From Yaniella sp. (GTDB taxonomy: Bacteria > Actinomycetota > Actinomycetes > Actinomycetales > Micrococcaceae): a DNA stretch of 56,106 bases. The stretch lies in assembly GCF_030453185.1 (NCBI RefSeq), contig NZ_JAKDKW010000005.1:1-56106 (forward strand). Direction: 5' to 3'. The position numbers and the translations under genes were made by a program. Below are positions 48,267-56,106 of the stretch, piece by piece (position 1 is the stretch's first letter; each line of letters begins with the position of its first letter). The notes under the pieces were generated by a model. The model searched no databases, was not told where the DNA came from, and worked only from the letters and a program-made list of their open reading frames with translations.

Positions 48267-49391
48267 TTACTCGCCGGTGGCCATCAGGGTTGCGAATCGG
48301 TCAAACACCGTGTGTGGCTCATCAGTTTCTAGTGCCGAGTTTTCTGGGTAGTACTGCACGGTGACAACAGGGAGGTCGGTCAGTTCCAAAGATTCGACCG
48401 AATTGTCGTTGAGGCTGTACTGGGTAACGGTGACTTGCCCGTAGTCGGCGTGGGGCGCCGCGTGAGTGCCCTGTTCGGCCTGCAGCGCATATGCATGGTT
48501 TTGAGAGGTGATGAGGCTCTGGCCCGAAGCGACGTCATAGACCGGCTGGTTTGGACCTCGTTGAGCCTGCGGCAGCAAGTAGGTTTCAAAACCTAGAGCC
48601 AATCCGATCAGTTGATGACCCAGACCAATGCCTAACAGTGGGGTTTTCGCATTGAGCAAGGCCTGAGCAAGGCCAATATGGTCCGCCAAGTCTGCAGGGT
48701 TGCCCGGCCCAGAGGAGAGGACGACCCCGTCAACACCAGCTGCAGCGATATCGGCTGCGGTGGTGGAGGCTGGCATGACCTGTACGGTGTTGCCACGTTC
48801 TACCAACTGGTTGATCGTTGCCTGACGAACACCGAGGTCAATGAGCGCCACGGTGGCTTGAGCGTTGTCCGCTTCGACAGCATAGGTCTTGTGAGTCGAG
48901 ACAGTGTCCACCAGCGTTGCTGCCGTGGGTTGAGTCCAGTCTCGAACCTTGGCGATAAGGGTTTCGTCCGAGTCTGCGGCGTCCTCACCGGCAAAAATTC
49001 CGGCGGTAACTTGTCCCATCGCCGCGATGTGTCGAGTCAGAGCGCGGGTGTCGACACTGGCGACACCCACAACGTTGGCTTCGGTTAGGACCTCGTTGAG
49101 GTCACGTTCGGCCTGCCAATTCGATCGGATGCGGGCTGGATCGCGAACGACGACGCCACCGGGCCAGTAGTGTTCTGATTCGGCATCGCCGGCGTTGACA
49201 CCGACGTTACCAATGTGAGGGAAAGTAAACACCATGATGGTGGCAGCATTGGAGGGGTTCGTGAGGCTGTGCTGGTATCCGGTCATGGTGGTGTCGAAAA
49301 CCAGTTGGCCAAATACGCTGCCGGTTGCGGCGTAGGTGGTCCCGGCGTAGATGGTGCCATCCGCCAGGACAAGTTTGGCTGATGTGCTCAT
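48267..49391 (-). CDS. carA: Carbamoyl phosphate synthase small subunit with altered glutaminase site
   Basis: Normally the glutamine amidotransferase that supplies ammonia to CarB. The 374-residue frame is complete, with an N-terminal CarA domain ([20 protein letters not shown]) and a C-terminal class I fold. However, the nucleophile Cys is Gly256 (GIGLGHQ instead of GICLGHQ, codon GGT at 48624-48626). The catalytic His is Tyr348 (VQYYPE instead of QxHPE, codon TAC at 48348-48350), while Glu350 remains. Further changes are SQNHAYA for SQNHGFA and QAQRGPNQ for FGHRGGNH. Glutamine hydrolysis should be lost; a structural role with CarB is possible. It overlaps the preceding gene by four bases. 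Confidence 0.94.
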   Translation of the reverse strand: MSTSAKLVLADGTIYAGTTYAATGSVFGQLVFDTTMTGYQHSLTNPSNAATIMVFTFPHIGNVGVNAGDAESEHYWPGGVVVRDPARIRSNWQAERDLNEVLTEANVVGVASVDTRALTRHIAAMGQVTAGIFAGEDAADSDETLIAKVRDWTQPTAATLVDTVSTHKTYAVEADNAQATVALIDLGVRQATINQLVERGNTVQVMPASTTAADIAAAGVDGVVLSSGPGNPADLADHIGLAQALLNAKTPLLGIGLGHQLIGLALGFETYLLPQAQRGPNQPVYDVASGQSLITSQNHAYALQAEQGTHAAPHADYGQVTVTQYSLNDNSVESLELTDLPVVTVQYYPENSALETDEPHTVFDRFATLMATGE

Positions 49392-49897
49392 GCTGTCTGC
49401 CTTCCGTTGGTGAGGATATCAAGTTGTGTGCGAAGTTCTTGGTGCTCCGCGATAGTTCCGGCGCGGAAACCGGTGGTGACGTCGACTTCACCGAGGTTCC
49501 AGGTGATGGCCAAGATGCCATCTTTTTCGACAAATTTTCCGGCCATCCCAGAGATGGTGGTGGCACCGGTAATGTCGTGTACGGGAATGAAAAAGTTCGG
49601 CTCTCCGGCGCGGAGCACGGCCACTCCGGTCTTGTGCACTTCGACCTGTGCTCGGCCGCGATTCCCCATATGGTGGGCCGTAACTCGCTCGAGAAGTTCT
49701 TGGCCGAGTACGGTCGTAACGTACGTGCCTTCGGCTGCGCCCATGGGCTGCTGAGTCAGCAAGGTTTCTGGCACGTCAGCTGGTACAGGGATGTACTGTT
49801 GCCGTTTCGTGCGGTTCCGGAAACCAACGATAATACCGACGACGATCCCTGCAATGAGGATTGCGCTCAGCGTTACGGTGAATGTTGTCTCGTCCAA
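49388..49897 (-). CDS. Pyr-operon membrane protein of unknown function
   Basis: Conserved actinobacterial protein, 169 residues, in the same place as mycobacterial Rv1382 between pyrC and carA. One N-terminal transmembrane helix (about 8-26) precedes a linker and a soluble, PH-like beta-rich domain (about 60-150). No catalytic motif is seen. It starts with TTG, with GGAAAG upstream, and overlaps carA in ATGA. Conservation with pyr genes suggests co-expression; any link to pyrimidine metabolism is unproven. Confidence 0.75.
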   Translation of the reverse strand: MDETTFTVTLSAILIAGIVVGIIVGFRNRTKRQQYIPVPADVPETLLTQQPMGAAEGTYVTTVLGQELLERVTAHHMGNRGRAQVEVHKTGVAVLRAGEPNFFIPVHDITGATTISGMAGKFVEKDGILAITWNLGEVDVTTGFRAGTIAEHQELRTQLDILTNGRQTA

Positions 49898-49913
49898 GTG
49901 TGGGGATCTTTCC

Positions 49914-51242
49914 TTATCGGCTGTGTTGAAATGGTGTGGTCACGCGTGCATCAGCTACGACCTGATGTCCACGATAGAACACGTCGGTAACTTGGCCTGA
50001 TAATTCCATGTTTTTATAGGGTGAGTTTGCTGACTTTGAATCGTGTTCTGTCGGGTTGACCACGAACTTATGTGACGGGTCGTAGACGGCGATATTCGCC
50101 ACAGCTCCCTGGACCAGCCCGCCGGTGTCGGTCAGCTGCCCCTGATCCGTATGGCGATAGATGCGTGAAGGATTGGCCGACATCACGCGGGCGACGTCGT
50201 GCCAACCGATCAAACCGGTATCGACCATGGTGTGTTGGATGACTGGTAATGCGGTTTCCAATCCGGTCATCCCCATCGCCGCCACAACCCATTCACACTG
50301 TTTGGTTTCTTCAGTGTGCGGGGCATGGTCGGTGCCCACCGTGTCAATGGTGCCATCAGCCAGGCCTCGCCGCAGTGCAAGCACATCGGAGTCTTTTCTC
50401 AGCGGTGGGTTGACCTTATATACGGGGTCGTAGGTTTTGACATAGTCTTCGGTCAGTAACAGGTGATGCGGGGTGACTTCTGCGGTCACGTTGATGCCTT
50501 GTGATTTTGCCCAGCGAATCAGTTCTACTGAGCCAGCTGTCGAGACATGGCAGATGTGTACCCGCGAGTCCACGTGCTGTGCGAGCAGAACGTCTCGGGC
50601 AATGATAGATTCTTCAGCAACGGCCGGCCAGCCTGTGAGGCCAAGTTCCGAAGACAGCGCCGATTCATTCATCTGGGCGCCTTCGGTCAAACGGGGTTCC
50701 TGTGCGTGTTGGGCGATAAACCCGTCAAAAGATTTCACATATTCCAGTGCACGTCGCATCAACACCGGGTCCCAGACGCAGATCCCGTCGTCGGAGAACA
50801 TCGTCACGTTGGCTGCGGAGTCATGCATGGCGGATAATTCGGCTAGTCGTTCGCCAGCCAATCCCACTGTCACCGCTCCCACCGGATGAACATCAGTCCA
50901 GCCGGCCTGTTTGCCAAGGCTAAAAACCTGTTCAACCACGCCGGCGGTATCGGCTACGGGATTCGAGTTCGCCATGGCGTGGACTGCGGTAAAGCCGCCT
51001 TTAGCCGCTGCTCTTGTGCCGCTTTCAACGGTTTCCGCATCATTATTGCCGGGTTCGCGTAGGTGGGTGTGCAGATCCACGAGGCCCGGCAGCACAATTT
51101 TGTTCGTCGCGTCGATGACGACGGACTCTTCTGCTCTAAGGTTTTGGCCAAGTTCAGCAATAACGCCGTCTGAGTCGATGGCAATATCTGTTTGGACGCC
51201 GTCTGGGGTGGTGCCACCCGTGATGAGGTAGGTGATGGTCAT
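49914..51242 (-). CDS. pyrC: Dihydroorotase
   Basis: Zinc amidohydrolase that cyclises carbamoyl aspartate to dihydroorotate. The 442 residues keep the metal ligands: HTHLREPG (first pair), TPHHLLLT and HVSTAGS (later His), and the catalytic Asp in TVGTDHAPHT. The ATG at 51242 has AAAGG about six bases upstream and starts just past the pyrB stop; an upstream in-frame ATG (51257) overlaps pyrB. Confidence 0.95.
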   Translation of the reverse strand: MTITYLITGGTTPDGVQTDIAIDSDGVIAELGQNLRAEESVVIDATNKIVLPGLVDLHTHLREPGNNDAETVESGTRAAAKGGFTAVHAMANSNPVADTAGVVEQVFSLGKQAGWTDVHPVGAVTVGLAGERLAELSAMHDSAANVTMFSDDGICVWDPVLMRRALEYVKSFDGFIAQHAQEPRLTEGAQMNESALSSELGLTGWPAVAEESIIARDVLLAQHVDSRVHICHVSTAGSVELIRWAKSQGINVTAEVTPHHLLLTEDYVKTYDPVYKVNPPLRKDSDVLALRRGLADGTIDTVGTDHAPHTEETKQCEWVVAAMGMTGLETALPVIQHTMVDTGLIGWHDVARVMSANPSRIYRHTDQGQLTDTGGLVQGAVANIAVYDPSHKFVVNPTEHDSKSANSPYKNMELSGQVTDVFYRGHQVVADARVTTPFQHSR

Positions 51243-51253
51243 AGTGTGGCCTT

Positions 51254-52204
51254 TCATTGCCCTGGTTGACCTGCAAGCAACAGGTAGAGGACTGCCATAC
51301 GCACGGATACGCCGTTGGCAACTTGTTCAAGTGCGGTATTTTGTGCGGAGTCGGCAGCAGCCGCGGAGATTTCCAGCCCGCGATTCATCGGTCCGGGGTG
51401 CATAATGAGCGTGCCTGCGCCCTCAATGGTCTTGTACCGATCATTGGTGAGTCCCCAACCGCGCGTGTATTCGGCAGCAGAGGGGAAGAAGTCCCCTGAC
51501 ATCCGCTCGGCTTGAACGCGCAACATCATGATCGCATCGGGCTGCTGTGTCAGAAGGGCGTCCAGGTCGTAGTTGATCTCAACCGGCCATGTGGTGACAC
51601 CGACGGGCATCAGCGTTGGTGGCCCAGATAGGGTGACCTTGGCGCCGAGTGTATGCAGCAACCAAACATTTGAGCGGGCGACTCTCGAGTGCAAAATATC
51701 GCCAACAATCACCACGTGGAGCCCGTTGAGGTCTTTACCCGACGCCTGCAGGCCGTGTAACCGGTGACGCAGTGTAAAGGCGTCTAGGAGGGCTTGCGTT
51801 GGGTGTTCATGCGTTCCGTCTCCGGCATTGATCACAGCGGACGATGACCATCCGAAGTTTGCCAGTTGCTGGGCGGCTCCAGAGGCCCAGTGTCGCATAA
51901 CAATTGCATCACCGCCGATGGCCTCGAGTGTTTGGACGGTGTCTTTGAGGGACTCCCCCTTAGACACCGATGAGGTTTTGACGGCGAAGTTCAAGACATC
52001 GGCTGACAGTCGTTTGGCCGCAGCTTCAAATGAGGTCCGGGTCCTGGTGGAATCTTCAAAGAAGAGATTGACCACCGTCTGCCCGCGCAGAGTCGGCAGT
52101 TTTTTGATGGAGCGAGCTGAAACGGTTGCCATTTCTTGAGCAGTGTCGAGAATCGCCATGGCGTTGTCGTACGACAGATTTCGTGTCGCTAAGAGGTGGC
52201 GCAT
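51254..52204 (-). CDS. pyrB: Aspartate carbamoyltransferase catalytic subunit
   Basis: Joins carbamoyl phosphate and aspartate, the committed step of pyrimidine synthesis. The 316 residues show the carbamoyl phosphate motif [13 protein letters not shown] and [11 protein letters not shown], then [12 protein letters not shown]. It overlaps the pyrR stop by one base (TAATG). No regulatory pyrI gene is near; control is likely through PyrR. Confidence 0.96.
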   Translation of the reverse strand: MRHLLATRNLSYDNAMAILDTAQEMATVSARSIKKLPTLRGQTVVNLFFEDSTRTRTSFEAAAKRLSADVLNFAVKTSSVSKGESLKDTVQTLEAIGGDAIVMRHWASGAAQQLANFGWSSSAVINAGDGTHEHPTQALLDAFTLRHRLHGLQASGKDLNGLHVVIVGDILHSRVARSNVWLLHTLGAKVTLSGPPTLMPVGVTTWPVEINYDLDALLTQQPDAIMMLRVQAERMSGDFFPSAAEYTRGWGLTNDRYKTIEGAGTLIMHPGPMNRGLEISAAAADSAQNTALEQVANGVSVRMAVLYLLLAGQPGQ

Positions 52205-52788
52205 TAGTGCATCACATCCACGATTTGTACTTGGTCCGACGTATAGTCGTCGTCGCCACCGTCAATTTCTGCCAATTGCACCATCACACGTTCCGAGGAT
52301 GCGGTCGGCAGGTTCTTCCCAACATAATCCGCGCGCAGCGGCAGTTGACGATGTCCGCGGTCTACGAGAACAGCTAACCGGACAGTCCGAGGACGGCCTA
52401 TGTCGGCAAGTGCATCGAGTGCGGCTCGAATTGTTCGCCCGGAATACAGCACATCATCGACCAATACAACGACGGCGTTATCGATACCGGCCGGTGGGAT
52501 GATGGTTGTCGCGGGAATCCGTGACTCGGCTCGTGCCAGATCGTCGCGGTAGAGCGTGATGTCGAGTTGACCGGTACGTTCCAGCACAACATATTCTGGC
52601 TCAATTTCTGCCAGTTTTTCTGCCAACCGGTTTGCCAGTGGGACGCCACGGCGCGGGATGCCAAGAAGCATAAGATGTTCAACACCGCGGTTGGCTTCTA
52701 GAATTTCATGGGCAATGCGAGTCAAGACCCGGTGTATATCGGACTCGGACATCACAGTGCGTGCTTTGCGCACGGGTTCTTGCACCAC
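52204..52788 (-). CDS. pyrR: Pyrimidine operon regulator PyrR (uracil phosphoribosyltransferase-like)
   Basis: RNA-binding regulator that senses UMP/UTP against PRPP and may have uracil phosphoribosyltransferase activity. The 194 residues have the PRPP motif [18 protein letters not shown]. The start is GTG at 52788 with AGGAG six bases upstream. A PyrR-type binding stem overlaps that ribosome binding site, suggesting translational repression of its own operon. It is the first gene of the pyr operon. Confidence 0.95.
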   Translation of the reverse strand: MVQEPVRKARTVMSESDIHRVLTRIAHEILEANRGVEHLMLLGIPRRGVPLANRLAEKLAEIEPEYVVLERTGQLDITLYRDDLARAESRIPATTIIPPAGIDNAVVVLVDDVLYSGRTIRAALDALADIGRPRTVRLAVLVDRGHRQLPLRADYVGKNLPTASSERVMVQLAEIDGGDDDYTSDQVQIVDVMH

Positions 52789-52794
52789 GATGAT

Positions 52795-52820
52795 CTCCTT
52801 TCCCGCCTCACTGGACGGAG
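52795..52820 (-). promoter_or_regulatory. PyrR-binding RNA site overlapping the pyrR ribosome binding site
   Basis: Minus strand CTCCGTCCAGTGAGG then CGGGAAAGGAG. The central TCCAGTGAGG matches the loop sequence recognised by PyrR in firmicutes and mycobacteria; CCG and CGG close the stem. The outer arm ends in AAAGGAG, the Shine-Dalgarno sequence of pyrR, so binding would hide it. Upstream TACAGT (52873-52878) could be a -10, but no good -35 pairs with it. Confidence 0.7.
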
Positions 52821-52906
52821 CATTAAAGGATCTGCGGGATGTGTGGTGTTCCCGTCAGTTTCACTGAACCCAACTGTAGCATCGGTTGGTCACTACGGGC
52901 GGTCAG

Positions 52907-53350
52907 TTACAGAAACAGCGTCGGTTTAAGTTCTTGGAGTCGGCCTAGCACGCCGTTGACATAAGTTGGTGAGTCATCGTTGGAATACTCACGAGCCATG
53001 TTTACGGCTTCATTGACGGCAGCGCCGTCAGGCACTTCCTCGTTGAACAGCAATTCCCAGGCGCCCAATCGCAGGATGGACTTGTCCATCGGTAGCATGC
53101 GTTCCATGGTCCAACCGTGGGCATACTGAGCGAGGAGTTCATCAATTTGTTCTTGATGGGTAATCACCCCGTCAAGAATGTTCGTAGTGTAGGGATTGAT
53201 GGTTTGTTCAGTGTAATCGCGTCGACGCTGCAGGGCCTCGAGCGGTGGGGTGTTGCGATGTTCGGCTTCGAACAGGATTTCTAGAGCACGACGACGCGCC
53301 CTTCCTCGGGAGCCGATCTTTCGTGACTGATCTTTTTGATTCTTAGACAA
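52907..53350 (-). CDS. nusB: Transcription antitermination factor NusB
   Basis: Binds boxA RNA with NusE (S10) and takes part in rRNA antitermination. The 147-residue all-helical protein has the family motifs RRRALEILFEAEHR and NEAVNMAREYSNDDSPTYVNG. It follows efp by 23 bases on the same strand, the usual efp-nusB order before pyrR. Confidence 0.94.
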   Translation of the reverse strand: MSKNQKDQSRKIGSRGRARRRALEILFEAEHRNTPPLEALQRRRDYTEQTINPYTTNILDGVITHQEQIDELLAQYAHGWTMERMLPMDKSILRLGAWELLFNEEVPDGAAVNEAVNMAREYSNDDSPTYVNGVLGRLQELKPTLFL

Positions 53351-53373
53351 TGTGGTGATGCTCCGTGCCAGCG

Positions 53374-53943
53374 TTATTCTGTCGCCCGGCCTTGGTATTC
53401 ACCATTACGGGTGTCTACTTTAACCTTGGTTCCAACTTCCATGAACAGCGGTACCTGAATTTCGTACCCGGTTTCCAGCGTTGCTGGCTTTGTACCGCCC
53501 GATGAGCGGTCGCCCTGCAGACCAGGCTCGGTGTATGTGATTTCTAGAACCACCGATGGCGGAAGTTCGAGATACAGTGGCGTACCGTCTGAAATAGCAA
53601 TCTGCGCTTTGTCGTTTTCGAGCAAGAAGTTCGCGGCATCGCCAACGACGTTTGCTGGCACCATGATCTGGTCAAAGGTGGTCAGATCCATGAAGACAAA
53701 TTCATCGCCATCACGGTACAGGTACTGGTACTCCGAACGGTCTACGCTGGCAAATTCGAGTTTAGCGCCGGCGTTCCATGTCCGGTCGACGATTTTATTC
53801 GAGGTCAGGTTTTTGATTTTGGTGCGGACGAATGCCCCACCTTTACCTGGTTTGACGTGCTGGAACTCTTGGACCTGCCACAGTTGGCCGTCGACGACGA
53901 CAACCGAACCGTTTTTAATGTCGTTACTGGTGAGCATAACCAT
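53374..53943 (-). CDS. efp: Elongation factor P
   Basis: Helps the ribosome through consecutive prolines. The 189 residues comprise a KOW-like domain, then two OB folds; K34 (KPGKGGAF) is the site that is modified, or left plain, in various bacteria. Two ATGs (53943, 53937) could start it. It lies between aroKB and nusB. Confidence 0.97.
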   Translation of the reverse strand: MVMLTSNDIKNGSVVVVDGQLWQVQEFQHVKPGKGGAFVRTKIKNLTSNKIVDRTWNAGAKLEFASVDRSEYQYLYRDGDEFVFMDLTTFDQIMVPANVVGDAANFLLENDKAQIAISDGTPLYLELPPSVVLEITYTEPGLQGDRSSGGTKPATLETGYEIQVPLFMEVGTKVKVDTRNGEYQGRATE

Positions 53944-54058
53944 GAGGCGTATTCTCCGTTGAAGTTTTATGATAGGTACATATTCTGGCAGATTCCAGGC
54001 GCGGTCGCATAACTTGACCTTGGTCTAGTGTAGACCACGGCCGAAATTATGCGGTGAT

Positions 54059-55723
54059 CTAGTCTGCGATTTCTTGGTAAGCCGCAAACAACAGTGACTC
54101 ATCTGGCACGTCGTAGATGATCGGTGAACCTTGAGATTCGAGCAGGATGAAGCGGAGTTGCTCGCCGCGGTTCTTCTTGTCTCGACGAATACCGTCCAGC
54201 AGCGTCGCCCAGCGGTCGCCGTGATACGAAGTCGGAAGGCCTATACCTTCGAAGATGTTCTTGTGCCGTTCCACCGTCGCGTCGTCGAGACGTCCAACGG
54301 AACGAGCCAATTCTGCAGCAAAGACCATGCCTACAGCTACTGCAGCGCCGTGACGGTACTGGTACCGCTCTGCCAGTTCAATCGCGTGGCCCAGGGTGTG
54401 TCCGTAGTTCAGCATGTGCCGCTCGTTGGACTCTTTCAGGTCCTTTGTGACGACGTCCGCTTTGACTTGTACGGCGCGCTCTATGAGTTCTCGTAAGACT
54501 GGCGAGTGAGGATTCGTGACTTGGCTCTGATGTTCTTCAATGAGGTCCAGAATGCGCCCGTCCGAGACGAAACCGCACTTGACCACTTCTGCCAGACCTG
54601 AAATGATCTCGTTTTTCGGCAGAGTGAGCAAAGTATCGAGATCTGCTAGGACCCCTGCGGGTGGGTGGAATGACCCCACGAGGTTTTTGCCTTCTGCTGT
54701 ATTGATACCGGTTTTACCGCCGACTGCAGCATCCACCATACCTAATAACGTCGTGGGCATATGAACCACACGTACACCACGCAACCAGGTGGCTGCGACA
54801 AATCCGGCCAGGTCTGAAACTGCTCCCCCGCCAACCGACACAACGGCGTCGGAGCGGGTGAAATCACTTTGCCCTAAGACTTGCCAGCAGAACGAAGCGA
54901 CTTCGATGTGTTTGCCCTCTTCCGAATCTGGGATCTCTACCAGAATGGCGTTATAGCCGGCTTCATCGAGTGCTGATTTCACCACGTCACCGGTGGCCCG
55001 CAACGCACGGGGCAGGATAATCGCTACGCGGTACGGATGGGGGCCCAGGATGGCCGGCAATTTGGACAATAATCCACGACCAATGACGACATCGTAGCCT
55101 CCGTTGATTTCATTTGCTCCTCCGCCGGAGACGGGAATCACGGTGGGCTGGTCAGTGCTATCAGTTGTCGTGTTTTCAGGCATAGAGGTAATCGTTTTCC
55201 TTGACAAAAATTGTTGGTGTCCGTCGATAATCTTAGTAGCCACGTCATCTACGTCTAATCCGGTCGTGTCGATCACGTCGTGGGCTGTTGCTTGGAACAG
55301 GTCGAGTCGTGCGGTACGAATTCGTGACCAATTACGGGCCGGATCCCCCGCCAACACTGGCCGAGCGGAGGCATCGCCGAGCCGTTCTAATGCCTGTTCT
55401 TCGCTAACGTCTAAAAATACAACGTACCCACGGCCGCGAATAATTTCGCGATTAGCACTCCGAAGTACCGCGCCTCCACCCAGCGACAGCACCCCGAGAT
55501 CTGTCGTATCTACGACTTCCGCGATGATGTCCTGCTCTGCGTCGCGAAACGCCGGTTCCCCATGGGCCGTGAAGTATGTGCCAATTACGCCGTGACGTTC
55601 GACGAATAGCGCATCGGTATCGGTGTACAAAGCGCTCAGTCGTTGTGCTAGATGTTGCCCCACGATGGACTTACCAGAACCCATGGGACCGATCAGAATG
55701 ATCGGAGTTGACTGGTCAGACAT
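54059..55723 (-). CDS. aroKB: Fused shikimate kinase/3-dehydroquinate synthase
   Basis: A 554-residue fusion for two shikimate pathway steps. Residues 1-175 are the kinase, with P-loop GPMGSGKS (12-19), DTDALF and LGGGAVL. A polar linker (about 176-205, TTTDSTDQPT) leads to the AroB domain (about 205-554) with GGGAVSDLAGF, GGKTGIN and LNYGHTLGHAIE. The frame is continuous, and Met181 in the linker has no ribosome binding site, so a split is unlikely. It follows aroC by two bases. Confidence 0.93.
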   Translation of the reverse strand: MSDQSTPIILIGPMGSGKSIVGQHLAQRLSALYTDTDALFVERHGVIGTYFTAHGEPAFRDAEQDIIAEVVDTTDLGVLSLGGGAVLRSANREIIRGRGYVVFLDVSEEQALERLGDASARPVLAGDPARNWSRIRTARLDLFQATAHDVIDTTGLDVDDVATKIIDGHQQFLSRKTITSMPENTTTDSTDQPTVIPVSGGGANEINGGYDVVIGRGLLSKLPAILGPHPYRVAIILPRALRATGDVVKSALDEAGYNAILVEIPDSEEGKHIEVASFCWQVLGQSDFTRSDAVVSVGGGAVSDLAGFVAATWLRGVRVVHMPTTLLGMVDAAVGGKTGINTAEGKNLVGSFHPPAGVLADLDTLLTLPKNEIISGLAEVVKCGFVSDGRILDLIEEHQSQVTNPHSPVLRELIERAVQVKADVVTKDLKESNERHMLNYGHTLGHAIELAERYQYRHGAAVAVGMVFAAELARSVGRLDDATVERHKNIFEGIGLPTSYHGDRWATLLDGIRRDKKNRGEQLRFILLESQGSPIIYDVPDESLLFAAYQEIAD

Positions 55724-55725
55724 GG

Positions 55726-56106
55726 TTATAACGGGTCACCCATATCGTCGTGAGTTGCTACGTCTTCGGCAGGTTCAGGCACGGGTTTCAGGGCACCGAT
55801 GAAGGCCTGCATATTGCGGCGAGTTTCTTCAACAGAATCGCCCCCGAATTTCTCCAGCACTTCTTCGGCGACGACGAGTGCGACCATGGCCTCGGCGACG
55901 ACGCCGGACGCTGGAACAGCTGTTACATCAGAGCGCTGATGGTGCGCCTTGGTGGCATGACCGGTTGCAAGATCAACGGTTTGCAGCGCCCGCGGGACAG
56001 TAGCGATGGGCTTCATTGCAACGCGCACGCGGATTGGTTCACCGGTGGACATCCCGGCTTCAATACCCCCGGAACGCTGGGTTGTTCGGGCTACTGAGCC
56101 ATCAGA
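55726..56106 (-). CDS. aroC: Chorismate synthase, C-terminal part (runs off the window)
   Basis: The last 126 residues of AroC, which converts EPSP to chorismate with reduced FMN. The family motif [15 protein letters not shown] and [14 protein letters not shown], then [18 protein letters not shown], are all present. The gene continues beyond the right edge. Its stop is two bases before the aroKB start, so aroC-aroKB are one operon. Confidence 0.95.
   Translation of the reverse strand, partial: SDGSVARTTQRSGGIEAGMSTGEPIRVRVAMKPIATVPRALQTVDLATGHATKAHHQRSDVTAVPASGVVAEAMVALVVAEEVLEKFGGDSVEETRRNMQAFIGALKPVPEPAEDVATHDDMGDPL

Noticed and set aside
1-56106. Search for CRISPR arrays, tRNA or rRNA genes, prophage and toxin-antitoxin or defence genes
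   Set aside because: No repeat-spacer pattern, tRNA cloverleaf or phage/defence family was recognised; nearly all space is taken by housekeeping genes.

Overview
The window reads as a continuous piece of the chromosome of an actinobacterium, most likely a Micrococcales/Micrococcaceae-type organism of moderate G+C. The evidence is a nearly complete run of actinobacterial housekeeping genes in their customary order: mIHF, DUF3043, DUF3097, a caa3-type oxidase with an actinobacterial CtaF, HrcA with a CIRCE element, a PyrR-headed pyr operon, and a PriA lacking its helicase motifs. Almost everything is on the minus strand. Genus and species cannot be named from sequence alone.

Left edge (1-2940): a complete IS21-family element (164-2338) with imperfect terminal inverted repeats and a 5-bp target duplication (AACGG). 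It splits a small minus-strand frame and lies beside the remnant of a membrane-protein gene. Next come an unknown tail-anchored protein, the cytochrome oxidase genes ctaF-ctaD-ctaC, an A-type Fe-S carrier, an M20 peptidase, DUF3043, pyrD and an alpha/beta hydrolase.

Centre (11.5-36.8 kb): uppS, recO, leuA (with a leucine-rich leader peptide and candidate attenuator), era, a CNNM/CBS protein, ybeY, phoH, rsmE, dnaJ2, hrcA (CIRCE), DUF3097, DUF4870, hemW, lepA, rpsT, holA, comEC, comEA, degV, leuS and glpK. These genes cover translation, RNA processing, heat-shock control, DNA uptake and cell-wall lipid carrier synthesis.

Right part (36.8-56.1 kb): an alpha/beta hydrolase, priA, metK, coaBC, rpoZ, gmk and mihF, then the pyrimidine operon read as pyrR-pyrB-pyrC-(membrane protein)-carA-carB-pyrF, and then nusB, efp, a fused aroKB and the 3' end of aroC. 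The pyrR start is preceded by a PyrR-type RNA site that overlaps its ribosome binding site.

The most unusual observation is carA. It is full length and in its normal operon place, but the nucleophilic Cys is Gly and the catalytic His is Tyr, and nearby glutamine-site residues have also drifted. The small subunit therefore looks unable to hydrolyse glutamine, which suggests an ammonia-fed carbamoyl phosphate synthetase or a second, active carA elsewhere. No CRISPR array, tRNA, rRNA, prophage or defence island was seen.
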